NCBI GenBank assembly: GCA_001630475.1
Contig: KV419425.1
Coordinates: 110,724 to 174,723 of the forward strand
Origin: Sistotremastrum niveocremeum HHB9708
Taxonomy: Eukaryota > Basidiomycota > Agaricomycetes > Sistotremastrales > Sistotremastraceae
Direction of reading: 5' to 3'
DNA: 64,000 bases
A model generated the notes under the pieces. The model saw only the letters and a program-made list of their open reading frames with translations, did no database searches and had not been told where the DNA came from. Both the position numbers and the translations under genes were made by a program. Positions 1 to 11,900 of this stretch are shown in pieces; within the stretch, counting starts at the first letter, position 1, and each line of letters opens with the position of its first letter.

Positions 1-142
1 AAGGACCGGACCAGGACCAGTCTTTTTAGGACCGGTCCTGGTTGCTGGTCCCACCAAATCCCAAGGACCAGGACCGCAAATCAGTCCTGGTCCCACCTCA
101 AAAAACACCAAAGACCGGACCGGACCGGACCTTCAAACCCTA
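1..142. mobile_element. Right end of a hAT-like MITE (left end outside window)
   Basis: The stretch is built of GGACC/GGTCC repeats and ends at base 142. Read inward from that end it begins TAGGGTTTGAAGGTCCGGTC, which shares TAG-x-GTT-x2-AAGGTCC-x-GT with the terminal inverted repeat of the complete element at 1641-2149, so the two are one family. The 8 bp after it (143-150, gtcgaagg) would be the target-site duplication, but the partner copy is off the window. No coding capacity is seen. Identity rests on similarity to the complete element; the length is unknown. Confidence 0.65.
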
Positions 143-481
143 GTCGAAGGTTCCGATTGCATTGGGCTCCAGATCCGGGAAGCTCGTGATAGTTGTACCT
201 TTAGTTGTTGCAGTGGATTGACCATCGAGCCAAACCCTTAGGACCTTCATATTGGCTATAGCGGACCGTAAGTTAGCCTTATTCATATCATTGAATTCGG
301 CGAGTTTCTAACCGCTTTGCATAGCTGAGCAGAGAGTATGCTGGTCATTCGTCGACAACCCAGCTGCATAATATAAATTTGCCCCAGCAAATGAGGTTTG
401 TCCTGATGAGCCACATGAAGCAGCAAAGACGCTAGCAATACTGATGGCGGCGACGGCTAAATATTTAAGAGTGATCATCAT
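143..481 (-). pseudogene. GH5-like secreted glycoside hydrolase, N-terminal part, cut by MITE
   Basis: Two exons (481-313 and 255-143) flank a 57-nt GT-AG intron (312-256) with a CTAAC branch-like site. They encode a signal peptide (LAVAAISIASVFA) followed by a mature start with the motifs FAGANLYYAAGL, NMKVLRVWLDGQS and FPDLEPNAIGTFD. These resemble the first beta-alpha units of fungal GH5 glucan/mannan hydrolases. The reading frame runs directly into the hAT-like MITE at 142, so about 90 codons are present and the catalytic glutamates are not. Either the gene was broken by the insertion or its remainder lies beyond the left edge. The GH5 assignment is by motif pattern only; the exact enzyme is not known. 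Confidence 0.6.
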
Positions 482-1632
482 TGCGACTCGGAGGATGCGT
501 TCGAGGTATGAGAGATGATGCTTGTAAGCCTCCTTTTAAACACTTTGGAGCAGAATGCGACTTCGCCTCCGCTCTCAGGTAGGAGAGAAGAAACCACATT
601 ATTCTGTCGGACTTTTGGGAAGAACTGGTACACATGATTCAGTAGTCGGCACTCTACACGAGGTCAACTGAGGGAACCTGGATTACTCTGCAGGTACTAA
701 CAGTCACGGCACAACATTGAATGACTATCCGACGCGAGATGACAGCATTGAGGACGAAATGAGCTGTCCAACAAATCAGATGCTCGTGAACTGAGATGGG
801 TTGGCCGCTGCGATGCGCTGAGGACAGGATACCACCTTGCCTTTGTCACAAGACTTCTTCAAAAAGGTGGATGATTCCAGAAGCGTATCGCGCAAGGTGA
901 GATTTCGGAATAAGTATGCAGATGGAGCACGAGAGCAGATAAGACAACATGGCAGCGAAGAGTTCTTTCTAGATGACAGTGAGCCGTCAACACGTCGACG
1001 ATCTTCAAAGGATCCCGGGATTCCGGGCCGTCGAATCAGAGTGTGCTAAGCGCTTCCTTGATGGTTTTTTGACTCCGACCAGCGAGAGTACTAAAAATAG
1101 ATGCTTTGAAAGCCTAAACGGGCCAAAGGATACAAACTCCGATCCAACTCCTCTCTTGCAAGTCCATCAAGACCTGGTCATTCCTGGCGACAGGATCTCA
1201 GTAGCTGCAATCAAACACCGATGGAGATGAATGTGATAGATTTACATCCGGTGCCGTCCGACGTTTACATGTATCGTGCAGGCAGGAAGCCCTCATGATC
1301 TGTCAGTTGACTCTGGAGTCTGTACCAAGTCTCCAGCTCGGTATTGAACTTGAAGCCCAGACGTCGTAGACATCCTCTAATTTCCAGATTTTGATCGCGG
1401 CGAGGATATACTGAGATTTTTACCGGTATGGCTTTGACTTTGACTGGCACCAAGTCCCCGTTGCTCTGCTACACCCCGTCTGTTGGGGGAACTTCTCTAA
1501 AAGTCCTATTTATTTAAAATCTAGAACTTTAGAACTCTGTTCACACTTCGTTTATCTGGCCCTATGAAGTTCGGAGAACTGATGAGGTCAGTTTAATCTC
1601 CTGACGTCCGGGTCTTTTTTTCTCGATGCTCC
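482..1632. other. No clear gene
   Basis: Upstream region of the GH5-like fragment, then sequence with only short open frames. An open stretch on the minus strand at 1265-1450 contains LGFKFNTELETWYRLQ, which looks protein-like, but it has no convincing start or continuation. Nothing else is recognised. Confidence 0.4.
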
Positions 1633-1640
1633 GATGTATT

Positions 1641-2149
1641 TAGTGTTCCAAGGTCCAGTTGCCGTGACCGGTGGCAACCGGCAGTCGCGACCGGACCGTG
1701 ACCGGACCGCAGTTGCCGGTTGCCTAGGTTTCTGGAAAATCAGGCAACCGGCAACTGCAGTCATGACTGGTCGTGACCATGGTTGCAACCAAGGACCCTT
1801 AAGGGTCCCCAACCAGGGTACTCAGAGGGTATTTTGGCTCCCAAATGGGGGTTTATAGTGACATATCTGGTGTATATTGGTCTCTATATGCATGTACCAC
1901 ATCATATGAGGTGTATATACAGTATATATAATATAATAATGATTAAAATATTGATAAAAGACCAGTTGTGACTGGAAAAACTGGCCATGACCGGTTGCGC
2001 AACTGGTCGCAGCCGTGACCGGTCGCCGGACCGCAACCGCAGTCGCAGTTGCCAGTCACGCCAAATTTTGGACGGCAACCGGACCGGCAGTTGCCAGTCG
2101 CACCCTCTGGGGGTCAAAAGTCCAGTCGTGACTGGACCTTGGAACACTA
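1641..2149. mobile_element. Complete hAT-type MITE, 509 bp, 8-bp TSD
   Basis: The element begins TAGTGTTCCAAGGTCCAGT at 1641 and ends with the exact reverse complement of those 19 bases at 2149. It is flanked by a perfect 8-bp direct repeat, gatgtatt, at 1633-1640 and 2150-2157. An 8-bp duplication and a TAG-x-G terminus are hallmarks of hAT transposons. Subterminal GGTCAC/CCGGTTGC/GACCGG-rich motifs are repeated in both orientations around an A+T-rich centre (about 1850-1960). There is no transposase frame, so it is non-autonomous. The perfect TSD and TIR suggest a fairly recent insertion. Confidence 0.88.
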
Positions 2150-2157
2150 GATGTATT

Positions 2158-4190
2158 CAGGAACCAAGCTGTCTACTGTGGAGGTTGTTATTACAATAGT
2201 AATGTTCGCCTGCGCGTCAACTAGCACAATCCAGACCACGGCTCTACTGTCGACGACTCTGTCGTTCCTTGTACCTTATGGTCAAGAGCATATTCGCAAA
2301 CTGGAACGTCCCAGAGACCCATTCACGGATTTTACTGGACGGATCATCCAGTTCCAGAGCTATCGGAGCGCGCAGGTAACAGAGATACGAGTCCGACGAA
2401 CCAACATGATCAAGCTCGATCAATAGTGTCGTTGTACAATAGTCACTTCAATGGGCAGTATTTCAGATTACAGGAACTGCAACTTAAATGTCTGTAATGG
2501 GCAAATCTTGTACTCTACCAGTCGACTAGTTACCTTGCTTATCACATCTATGATATCAAGATATGTAGTCATAATGTAGATAGTAATGTAATCGAGACTG
2601 GAGAGTAAAGAGTATCTGGTTCAAAGGCTAACTTCCTTGTATTCCTACTTCCGGATTCTTTATCACTAATCTGTATTGGGTATTATATATGAGACAATCG
2701 AGCCGTAAGATTGGGGCTTGTAGCCCAATCTCACCAACAATCACCAACGTTGATAAGCCAAGTGAGAAGATGGACAAACAAATTGCACCACAGTTTTGCC
2801 TTCAAGTTGTGAGGAATAGAGCTATATTCGAGCCTTCGCTGCCGGCTGAGTGTTTGAACTTTTAAGCAGATGGTCCGCATGAAGGATAAAATTACTCTCA
2901 AGTTCGCGCCACATCGTCGTCAAACCCGCACAGTGTGCCCTCATCATAGCGTAGAGCAACGAGCATGATGAATGAAGGGTCTAAGTACGCCTTGTAGTCG
3001 TCGCAACAACTCGCAACAAGAACGACACCGATCTCATTCGTGTGTCAGGTACTTCAGCCTGTCTGGGATAGGAAAATCGAGGTCGTGAGATCCGAGAAGC
3101 CTTCGGCGAGATCTCCGGAAGCCTGAGTCGCATGATTTCATTAGCAGTCAAGTATGTTGAGTCGGTAACGCTTTCACTGAGATTTTTGTTTGTCCCTGTA
3201 GGGCTGAGTCTTCGGTTTGAGCGCGAAGTCCGTCTTGAGGAACTTAACTGCAGTGGGAAACGTCAAACCATTCCGGGTTCGCCGGGACGCAAAGCGTGAA
3301 GACGCTAATTGAAGGCGTCGGCGTCCCGTACACCAGCAACGCACTAGCCGCTTGGCCGTGCACAGAAGGGCCATCAACGGGCATGCTGAAGAAATATTAA
3401 TTTGATTTGTCCGGCTGACCGGAAATTAAGGTGGCGGGGATTTCTTCATCTGGGCTTCTGTAATTCCTTAGCTCGATCCGAGTTTCAGATAGATGAGGAC
3501 CGAACTGCGGAACAAGTTCAACAACTCCCTACCATCATATATGGCTCCGTTTTCGGCTCGTTCAAGAGCTTGGCCGATAATATCTTGAATGATTTCACTA
3601 ACTGTCATTTTTTTGATGCATGCAGCTTGACATGCCTAATAGACCTGCCTGTTCAGGAAAGACAGGGCCTGCGGCCTGAGAGAGCGTGGACGTCGGAGTT
3701 AGAAAGTTCAACTCTTCCCGTGGTTCCCCACATTGAGCCCACGAGTCTCTCATCCGCAGCACCGTCTAGCCTGCTGATTGCCTGCTTTTCGGCTCAGAAA
3801 CGACAACTGCCCATGCATCTGTAGCCATGCCGTCCACGGCGATGTTCTATTGAGCAACTAACAACTGTCGAATCAGTCTTATGTTCGGCGCAAGCTTTGG
3901 CGCTCGTTTCAAACTGTCGAACCCCCGACTATCAACGTCGGACGTGCGTCTCTCGGTGTCTGTGTCTAGGGTGCTTAAAATCAGCTCCAATGGTTTCCCC
4001 TATTAGCCATGCACTGGCTTCGGAAGACGTTCAATGAGCTCAATATCCACCGCAGTTGTCTCTCACGGTTATTATTTTGAGCTTTCTCACACGATCTGTC
4101 CTTGTTGATTGGGCCGTGGTTTTCCGTGAGAGTGAATTTTGCGGGCTTCCTGGAGCTGAGGCAACGGTGCGCCTTCGGTCGGTAACGACT
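2158..4190. other. No clear gene; short open frames only
   Basis: About 2 kb between the MITE and the cupredoxin gene. The longest open frame (3402-3824, +, about 140 codons) has no recognisable motif, no clear start context and an unremarkable composition. I see no repeat boundaries, RNA gene or spliced gene model here. Confidence 0.4.
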
Positions 4191-4196
4191 CCAGAT

Positions 4197-4206
4197 GATA
4201 TAAAAG
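4197..4206 (+). promoter_or_regulatory. TATA box of cupredoxin gene
   Basis: gatataaaag lies 67-76 bp before the ATG at 4273 and is followed by a long pyrimidine-rich stretch (about 4220-4265), a usual arrangement for well-expressed fungal promoters. Confidence 0.6.
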
Positions 4207-4272
4207 ACTGAGGGTACGACTTTCTCTCACTCCCCACTTTTTCCCGAAACTTACCTCCCCCTCAGTTTAACG

Positions 4273-5164
4273 ATGCGTGTTTCCACCACTCTTGGTTTTC
4301 TCTCTGCTGCTGCCCTTGCTTCAGCAATCACTCAAGTTGTAAGTCGTTCGTCCGAATCGACCACGAAATTGGCTTTAACAAGTTGCAGGTCGAAGTCGGC
4401 ACTGGGTCCAATCCTTTCAACTTCAACCCCAACAACTTGACTGCCGCTGAGGGAGATGTCATCCAATTCGTCTTCTCTGGTGCTCCCGGTCTCCACAGTG
4501 TAACACAATCCAACTTCGCCAACCCTTGCCAGCCTCTTGAGGGTGGCTTCAACTCTGGCTTCGTCTCTGTTGCCGCTGGCTTCACTGGACCGTTCGTCGA
4601 ATACGAGATCACCATTACCAACGCTTCTCAGCCCATCTGGGTAAGTCCCTTGAAGTTGCCTGTGATCATGATCGTTGTTGACCACGAAATATAGTTCTAC
4701 TGTGCACAGACCAGTCCCTCTCCTCATTGTATCGCCGGTATGTCCGGTGTCATCAACGCACCCCCTGGCAAACCTTTGTCGGCCTATCAATCGGCTGCCA
4801 GTGCCCTGGCTGCTCTCCCTACCGTAAGCGTTTCCTCCTTCCGGCGATACAATTATCCTGACGCGTCTCTCAGCAATCTCCTTCTCTCGCCGCTACCGGA
4901 GGTGTCGGTGTCTCCATCTCCGCACCCCCTGCCACTGGCAGTGATGCTGCTGCAAGCACGACCGTCCCTCCATCCGCCTCCGCGACCGGTGGATCGAGCT
5001 CGTCCTCTGGTTCTTCGTCTTCCGGAGGATCCTCCTCTTCAGGCGGAAGCTCATCTTCCACTAGCGCGCCCGCCGCCACTTCTTCCAGCGCCGCTGCTGG
5101 CACCAAGGCCGTCAGCGGTCTCGTTGCCCTCGCCGCCGCCGCCGTTCTCGGATTGTCCATCTAG
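4273..5164 (+). CDS. GPI-anchored cupredoxin-domain surface protein
   Basis: Four exons (4273-4338, 4389-4640, 4695-4823, 4874-5164) keep one frame and give a 245-residue protein. Residues 1-18 are a signal peptide. Residues 20-140 are a cupredoxin fold with a full set of candidate type-1 copper ligands: His in GLHSV, then Cys, His and Met in FYCAQTSPSPHCIAGM. A Ser/Gly/Ala-rich stalk follows, and a hydrophobic C-terminus (VSGLVALAAAAVLGLSI) preceded by small residues is typical of a GPI-anchor signal. Fungal proteins of this layout are extracellular serine-rich, cupredoxin-like wall or surface proteins. Because all four ligands are present it may bind copper, but the reaction, if any, is unknown. 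It has its own TATA box. Confidence 0.9.
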
Positions 5165-5929
5165 ATTATATTCGAACATAGATGATCTGACCGACTGGCT
5201 CAAAATGCGTCTCCTACCTATCCACGCCCATCCATGTAGAATTCTCTACTTATTTTCCATAATGAACATTGCTCTTTCTTGTCACGAACGTTGCAGGGTG
5301 CTGGTGTCAGTGTGAGCCCTCTCAGGGTCATAACGCGCCATTACGACACGCGTCAAAATGGCTCATAAGACCGCATAGATTTTCTTCGAGCTCTGCGGGA
5401 GACTTGACCCATTTGGAGATAGGCCCTGAGCCAAATGTGTCTCGTTGCATTCGCACCGTGGGGTAGATGCCTCATGGACTGGCAACACACCGATAAGGGC
5501 TGTGAATGATTCATTATAATAATTGTCCGATGCATTGGTAGGTGATCCGACGTTCTAACGCTCTTTCGCATGTTATCTTTGGATTCTATCAATACCTTCG
5601 AGGACCCTCGCTCTCTTGAGAAGAAATCTTGTGGAGAGGGGTATGAACGTGTTGGCTGTGAGACCAAATTCGAGCAAACCGTTCATTACAATCAGAAGAA
5701 AATGAGCTCGATCAACGAGGTGTAGATTACATCCATATCCATGAACAAAAAGGGAAAGAATAATGACATGACATGACGAGATGAAAATGACATACAGTGA
5801 TGTAGAGATGCAAGAATAAAGATCAACGCAAAAATAAACAGCTACACAAAATATCATGATCAGTATAGTATCGTGCAAGACATTTCCTATGCGATGAAGA
5901 TGGTCAATCTAAATGAGATGGGTATATGA
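5165..5929. other. Convergent intergenic region
   Basis: Holds the 3' ends of the cupredoxin gene (+) and the histidine kinase gene (-). A+T-rich around 5700-5900. No gene is recognised. Confidence 0.5.
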
Positions 5930-8900
5930 TTAGTTCGTGGCAGAGGGTACTCCGCGTAGCTTTTCGATGAGTTCGGGTAGTTTGTAGGGCTTGATCTGCC
6001 ATTATCTTCATGTTAGCACTAGCGAAGGACCGACTTCAGGGAAAGACGTACGAAGACGTCGTCCATTCCAGCATCGCGCGCTGCTTGAACCTGGCCGGAT
6101 CTTGCATTCCCTGTCAAGGCGAAGATCTGATTTCGTGCCGGAAGCTCGCCTGAAATCTCAAGTCGTCGGATTTCCCGAGTCGCAGTGAGGCCGTCCCTGC
6201 CCGAACACAGTAAGCCTAAACGTCACGAAGCTTAGCGCAATGACTGACATAACAGGCATCTCGCAATCCATCTATAATGTGGTCAGATATAGTAGCGGCG
6301 CATCAGGACCTCGGAACATACTAAAATCGCGTTGAATCCGGGTTCGTCCATAGTCTCCTTAGCTCGCAACTGTAACTGTTCTATTGCTTGCTTCCCGTTG
6401 TTGGCTAACGTAACGAGGAAGCCTTCTTTGCGGAGTTGACGACTGTCAGGATACATCAGCATATCTATTCCGAACACCTTTCTCGAGAGCGGATAATCAC
6501 CTGAGTATCATCTGGTAAAGGATGTCGTAAGCATAAGCATACGCCGAATGAGACGAAAAGTACATACCTGGTTGATCAAATTGTCTTCTGTTATCATCAC
6601 CCTATACGTTGGACATAAGTCGTCATCCAGCGCTCATATCGGTAGCCATACCGTGGAGCGCCGCTGGATTGCCGTCGCAGACGAGCAGCATCCGTTGATC
6701 CCGAAGACGCACTTCGTTCGACCTTGGAGCTAGAGGACGGTGACTTCTCGTCGCTGTACACAGCAGTTGATTTGATGTAGAACCGGAACGTAGCTCCAGA
6801 GCCATATACACTATCCACCTGTCGAAATTTGAGATTGAGCTCTGTACGAGGAAAACGTTCAGGGAGCTTACATCAATCTGACCGTCCATCAATGTGCAGA
6901 GTTGCCTTGACACGAAGAGACCAAGACCTGATCCACCAAAGACTTCGTGCGAGTTCTAGTTGGAGCTGAGTGAGATAGGCGCTCGTCTTCGACGAATAGA
7001 ACTTACAGAGCCCTGCTGGAACCTAAGCTCGTTGTAAGTCTACGATAAGCTTAGCAATGCTCCGAGAATTCCTCACCGTTTAAACAGAAGCGCCAAATCC
7101 TCAGGTTGGAGTCCCGGTCCTGAATCTTTCACGGATACAAATATGTAAATCGGAAGTTCGACTGGGATCTCAGTAGGTCGAGGTCCAATGTCTTCGGGGA
7201 CTATACATCCGTCTCCTACTGGAGGATTAAAGGATACATCCACTCTGACAGATATATCTCGAGCGTCAGTTGAAGTGTCGGTGAACTTGATCGCGTTGGA
7301 TAATCTGATGCAGATAAGCGATGACATCTTCGACCCGCAGGGTTGTATAGCTTACAGATTGGTACTGCAGATTCAATAAGCACGAATTTCGATCAAAGCG
7401 TTTTGGAACATACATGACTTGTCCAAATCGTGCTTTATCCGACTTGACCCTCTTCACAGCAAGCGTCGTAACGGTATCGCCGAATGTCAGCGTCAACTGG
7501 ATGCGCTTGCTGTAGTCAAGCTTTAGCGATATCGTCATAGAGCGATTCCAGAATCCCACTCACATCTTGACTTCGTATCGGAAGATGGAGACAATGCTCT
7601 CTATCTCCTTCTTCAGGTCGAATTCAAGGGGTTGTATCGTCAGCACATGAAGCTGAATACGGGATAACGACAGGACATCATTCGCAATACGTTCCTGCGC
7701 AAGACCGCACTATCATTCCGACACCCATCAGTATGTCATCCAAGCACAAGATACAGCGGACGGTACTGACTTGATAGATAGCATCCAAAGCTTCCAGATC
7801 CTCATCAATGACTTTCAGAAGATGCTTAGAGGGAAAGAATGGTTTCTCCTCTGCATCGCTCTGCCCAAGTCGGTCTCTCAACGTAACGAGATTCGATCGA
7901 ACTAACGAGCTGCAGTTCAGAATCGCCGAAACAGGCTGGCGAAGCTCATGCGATGTTACATCGATGAGCAGCTCTAGCGCAACACGACAATCGTCAGCGG
8001 GAGGAAGACGTGATGGGATATTAAGTGAGACCGACCTTGTCCTCGACGACGCTCATCAGCTTCTTTCTGTCGTTCCTCGGCATCTTCAGCCCTCTTTCGC
8101 GCATCAGCTTCTTGTCTTTGGACATAAGCAAGTTTCGCGGCTTCAAGGAGTCGTTGGTCCGAAATGTCCGTGAGAGTTCCTATGTTCCATGTCAGTTGCG
8201 CAGAACGCAAGAGCGAGGCGGAACATACCCAATACTCCGGCTGGGCAGCACGACGATCAGTTAATCATCAAGAAGAGTATGATGAATCGACTGACCCATT
8301 CCGCCCGTTTGTAACGTCAGCGGCTCAATTTGACCTAAATCACCCATTCACCGAATATCATACTTCGTATACCGAAAAACGCGTACCTTTCGTCCACGTC
8401 CCATTCTTCCACTCTATACTCCATCATCAAACGACACCCATCAAAAGAAACGCATGAAAACGTACGGAATTCGAGTGATCCACCTTTCTCCTGATCAAGC
8501 GCGTGTCTCCATACTTCTAAAAGTGCCTCGCGATCTTTCGGATCGACGCTGTTCGTCCTGTATTCATTCGTCGGTAATGTATCACCATCACCGCAGGAAT
8601 GAAATACCATTCGTCTATGGAGGCTTTCCGAGGGTGTCCGGATACTTCGAAGAATCGGTCGTTGGCTGTACGAAGACGCGTCAGTTACGAATCGGCTGCG
8701 CGACTTGATGAGCATTTACCGTAGGTAATACTGTGGCACAACTTTAGCGACAATGAAATCAGAAAATACTGGGCAAGCAACGTACCGTCCTCCCGCATCC
8801 GTCCTAAATATCCCAACAGGCGAAAGATCTGAAAGAAGCTTAATCTCCTGCGTCCTCACACTAAAACACAATCAGTAGCGTCCTTCTCGTCCGCCGAAGA

Positions 8901-11900
8901 AGGCCCAACGTACTCAAAGCGAAGCTGTACAGATCTCTCTCAGCATCGGCACGATGAAGGAAACACAAGGAAAACGTACCTCCAATTCGGCCCTTCGTTT
9001 ACCGAGCTGCATCTGCAGATTAACACGCGCAATCAACTCCTTCCCTTTAAAAGGTTTCGATAAATAACTGCACATTCCACAATCAGCAATCATCCTGTCT
9101 TCGACGGCCGATGACATACTCATCAGCACCCGATAGCTAAAGTCCTGATCAATCGACGAAGTCAGAGGAGGTAGCAAAGGACATACCAGTCCATCAACTT
9201 TAGCTTCATCCCCCGCTTGCGCCGTTAACAAGATAACCGGTATAAGTCCTACATCCCATCCCATCAGCTTCAGCCTTCAGAAGCCGTACGTAAACCGAAA
9301 GGTACGTACGAGTATCGGATCTATTCCTCAGCGCTTGAAGGAGTTGATATCTACATTCCACATTCCATAAGATGAAGTGAAGTGAGAGAAGGGGGAAGGG
9401 GGAGACGTACCCGTCCATGATTGGCATCATTTTATCCGATAAGACGAGGTTAGGTCGTTGTTTGTCTATTATGTCTAGTGCTTCTTTGCCATTTGCAGCT
9501 TCGAGAATCGTACAATGTGGCGAGAGACTGTTTCCTTCATCAGCGAAGTTCGGGAAGGCTGAATGTGGAGGAGGCTTACAGTGATCTAATATACTACGCA
9601 ATCATCAGCACCGTCCAAAGCGAAAAGGAGGAAGGAAGACTCACTCGTCGCATATCCGCATTATCATCCACTGGACCCCACCACCACCATCAACCACCTT
9701 CAGAAAGAACGAAAGAAAGAAAGAAAGAACATACCAAGAAGAATAACATCCATCTTCGAAAAGAAAAGCATACTCCGATCCAACCGACTCCCTTCACTAC
9801 TCTCCCTCTCCTCACTCCCCCCTCCTCCACTCCCTCCACTCCCTCCTCCACTCCCTCCACTGCCCCCTCCACTCCCCGCAGACCCCTCACTACTCCCCAC
9901 CCCAAACTCGCTCGGAGTCCCCAACGTCCCCTCCGCACCCGGCGTCCCCATGCCCCGTCCAACAATCCACGAACTCGCCTCCTCAATAATCCCCAGCGCA
10001 TATTTCCGCTGTGTAAGTACCTCCGACGCCGAGGCGGATTCTTCGATGAATTCGGCTGAGAGGTGATCTTTCCCGAGAGGAAGTGTGACGGTGAATGTGC
10101 TTCCGTGGGAGCCGTCGGGTGATTCGGAGGCGGTGTTGGATTCGATTGACATTGTTCCGTTGTGTAGTTTTATTAGTTCCTTTATCACTATGTCAGTTGC
10201 GAGTCTTCATGGGGAGGAGGGACGTACGCGGGTTAATGAAAGGCCAATTCCAGTCCCTTCATGACTCCTAGATATACTCTACGCCCATCAGCTTCATCCC
10301 TTAAGCTTCCTATAATAGAGAAGAACATACAGAAACCCGATGAAACCTCTCCCCAATCTTATGTATATCACTCAACGGAATTCCAACGCCTGTATCAGCG
10401 ACGCTGAATATAACATGATCCTTGGAATACCGAATGCGGACTTCAATTCGGCCCTTTAGTGTGTCTGCAACCAATTAGTTTGATGTGATACGGTGGATGG
10501 ATGAACGGACATTTGAACGCGTTGCCGATGAGATTGAAGCAGATCTTCTCCCAAAGACTATGAATCGATCAGTTCTTGTCCTGTCGCTGAGAAGAGACAG
10601 GGAAACGTACTCTGGATCGACGTAACACACCCGATCTTCCTCATCACACTCTACAATGAACTACACCATCAATCAGCCTCAAATCCCACAATCCCGCCCA
10701 AACGACAACCCACCTCAATACTACTCCTCTCCACAACACTCCTAAACAAACTCGCCAAATCCACCGTAAATCCCCCAATATACACAGGCCTAAAACACCC
10801 CCTCATCTTCCCTCCTTCAATCTTCGAAAAGTCAAGTAACGAGTCAACAAGTCGAGTTAAACGAGTAACGTTTCGCGTAGCGAGAGTTGCTCGTGCGTGG
10901 ATCTTTGAGAGGGCTTTGGAGAAGCGAGGTTCGGTACGAGATTCGGCTCCGGAGCGGGATTCGTTAGGGATATCGAGATTGGAGGAGGGCTCGGATGAGT
11001 GGGAGGAGGAGGAGGAGAGGGAGAGGATTTCTTCGAGGGGCCCGCTGATCAGCGTTAATGGTGTTCGAAGTTCATGCGATGCATTTGAGAAGAACGCCGA
11101 TTTCGCAGCATCAAGCGATTGTAACTGTCTACACCCCCCGCATAAGTCAGTCCAAGTCTGCAGCTAGAGGAGAAGGAGGGGAACGTACTCGGCTCTGCGA
11201 ATCTCAGACTCGCGATGAACGACAGTACCCAACGCAGTACCAAGATTAACTCTAACAAGATCTATCCAATCTCTATAATCAGCGTCGTATGGCCTTCGGG
11301 AGTTCAATCCTATAATTAGGAGAGCGCGAGGGGGCTTGGGGGGTTTCGACCGCGCATTCACAGTCCGTTGAGACGAATTCGAAGGATTCGAGGGGTTGGA
11401 GGGGTTGGAAGGATTAGATTGACGAGATTGAGATTGACTGTGAAGTCTCCCAAATTGTCTCCCCCCATGTAAATTCCCATACCCATATTCACCTCCTTCC
11501 GCCTCCCCTCCCTCCGCCTCCTCCCCTTCGCCCTCCCCCTCACCAACCCCGGAATGAGGATGATCATGATGATCCGAATCCGAATCAACAGAGATAGGAA
11601 TGACGACTGCGTCCCTCACTACCTCTCCCCATCCTTTATTCCTCCAGTCGAAACTCTCTGCTACGTATGAGGGGATTGGGATTGGGGATTGCGCGGATGT
11701 GGATTGGGATGCTGATGCGGAGGAGGAGGAAGAGGTGAGGGAGGGAATTAGAGGCCATTCGAAAGATTCGTTCTGGTTGTCTTTGGTTGATGGAGGGGTC
11801 GAAGCGGATGCAGAGGCAGATGCGGAGGCGGAGGCGGAAGTAGAGGTAGAGGTGGAAGAAGAGGGAGGAGAGGCGGTGGAGGTGGAGAAGTTGGGAGACG

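Noticed and set aside
3402-3824. 140-codon plus-strand open frame
   Set aside because: No start context, motif or splice support; kept only as a note in the intergenic entry.
9690-10001. Long Gly/Arg-rich and Pro/Thr-rich open frames on both strands
   Set aside because: They are shadows of the Gly/Ser linker of the histidine kinase; only the kinase frame carries conserved motifs on either side.
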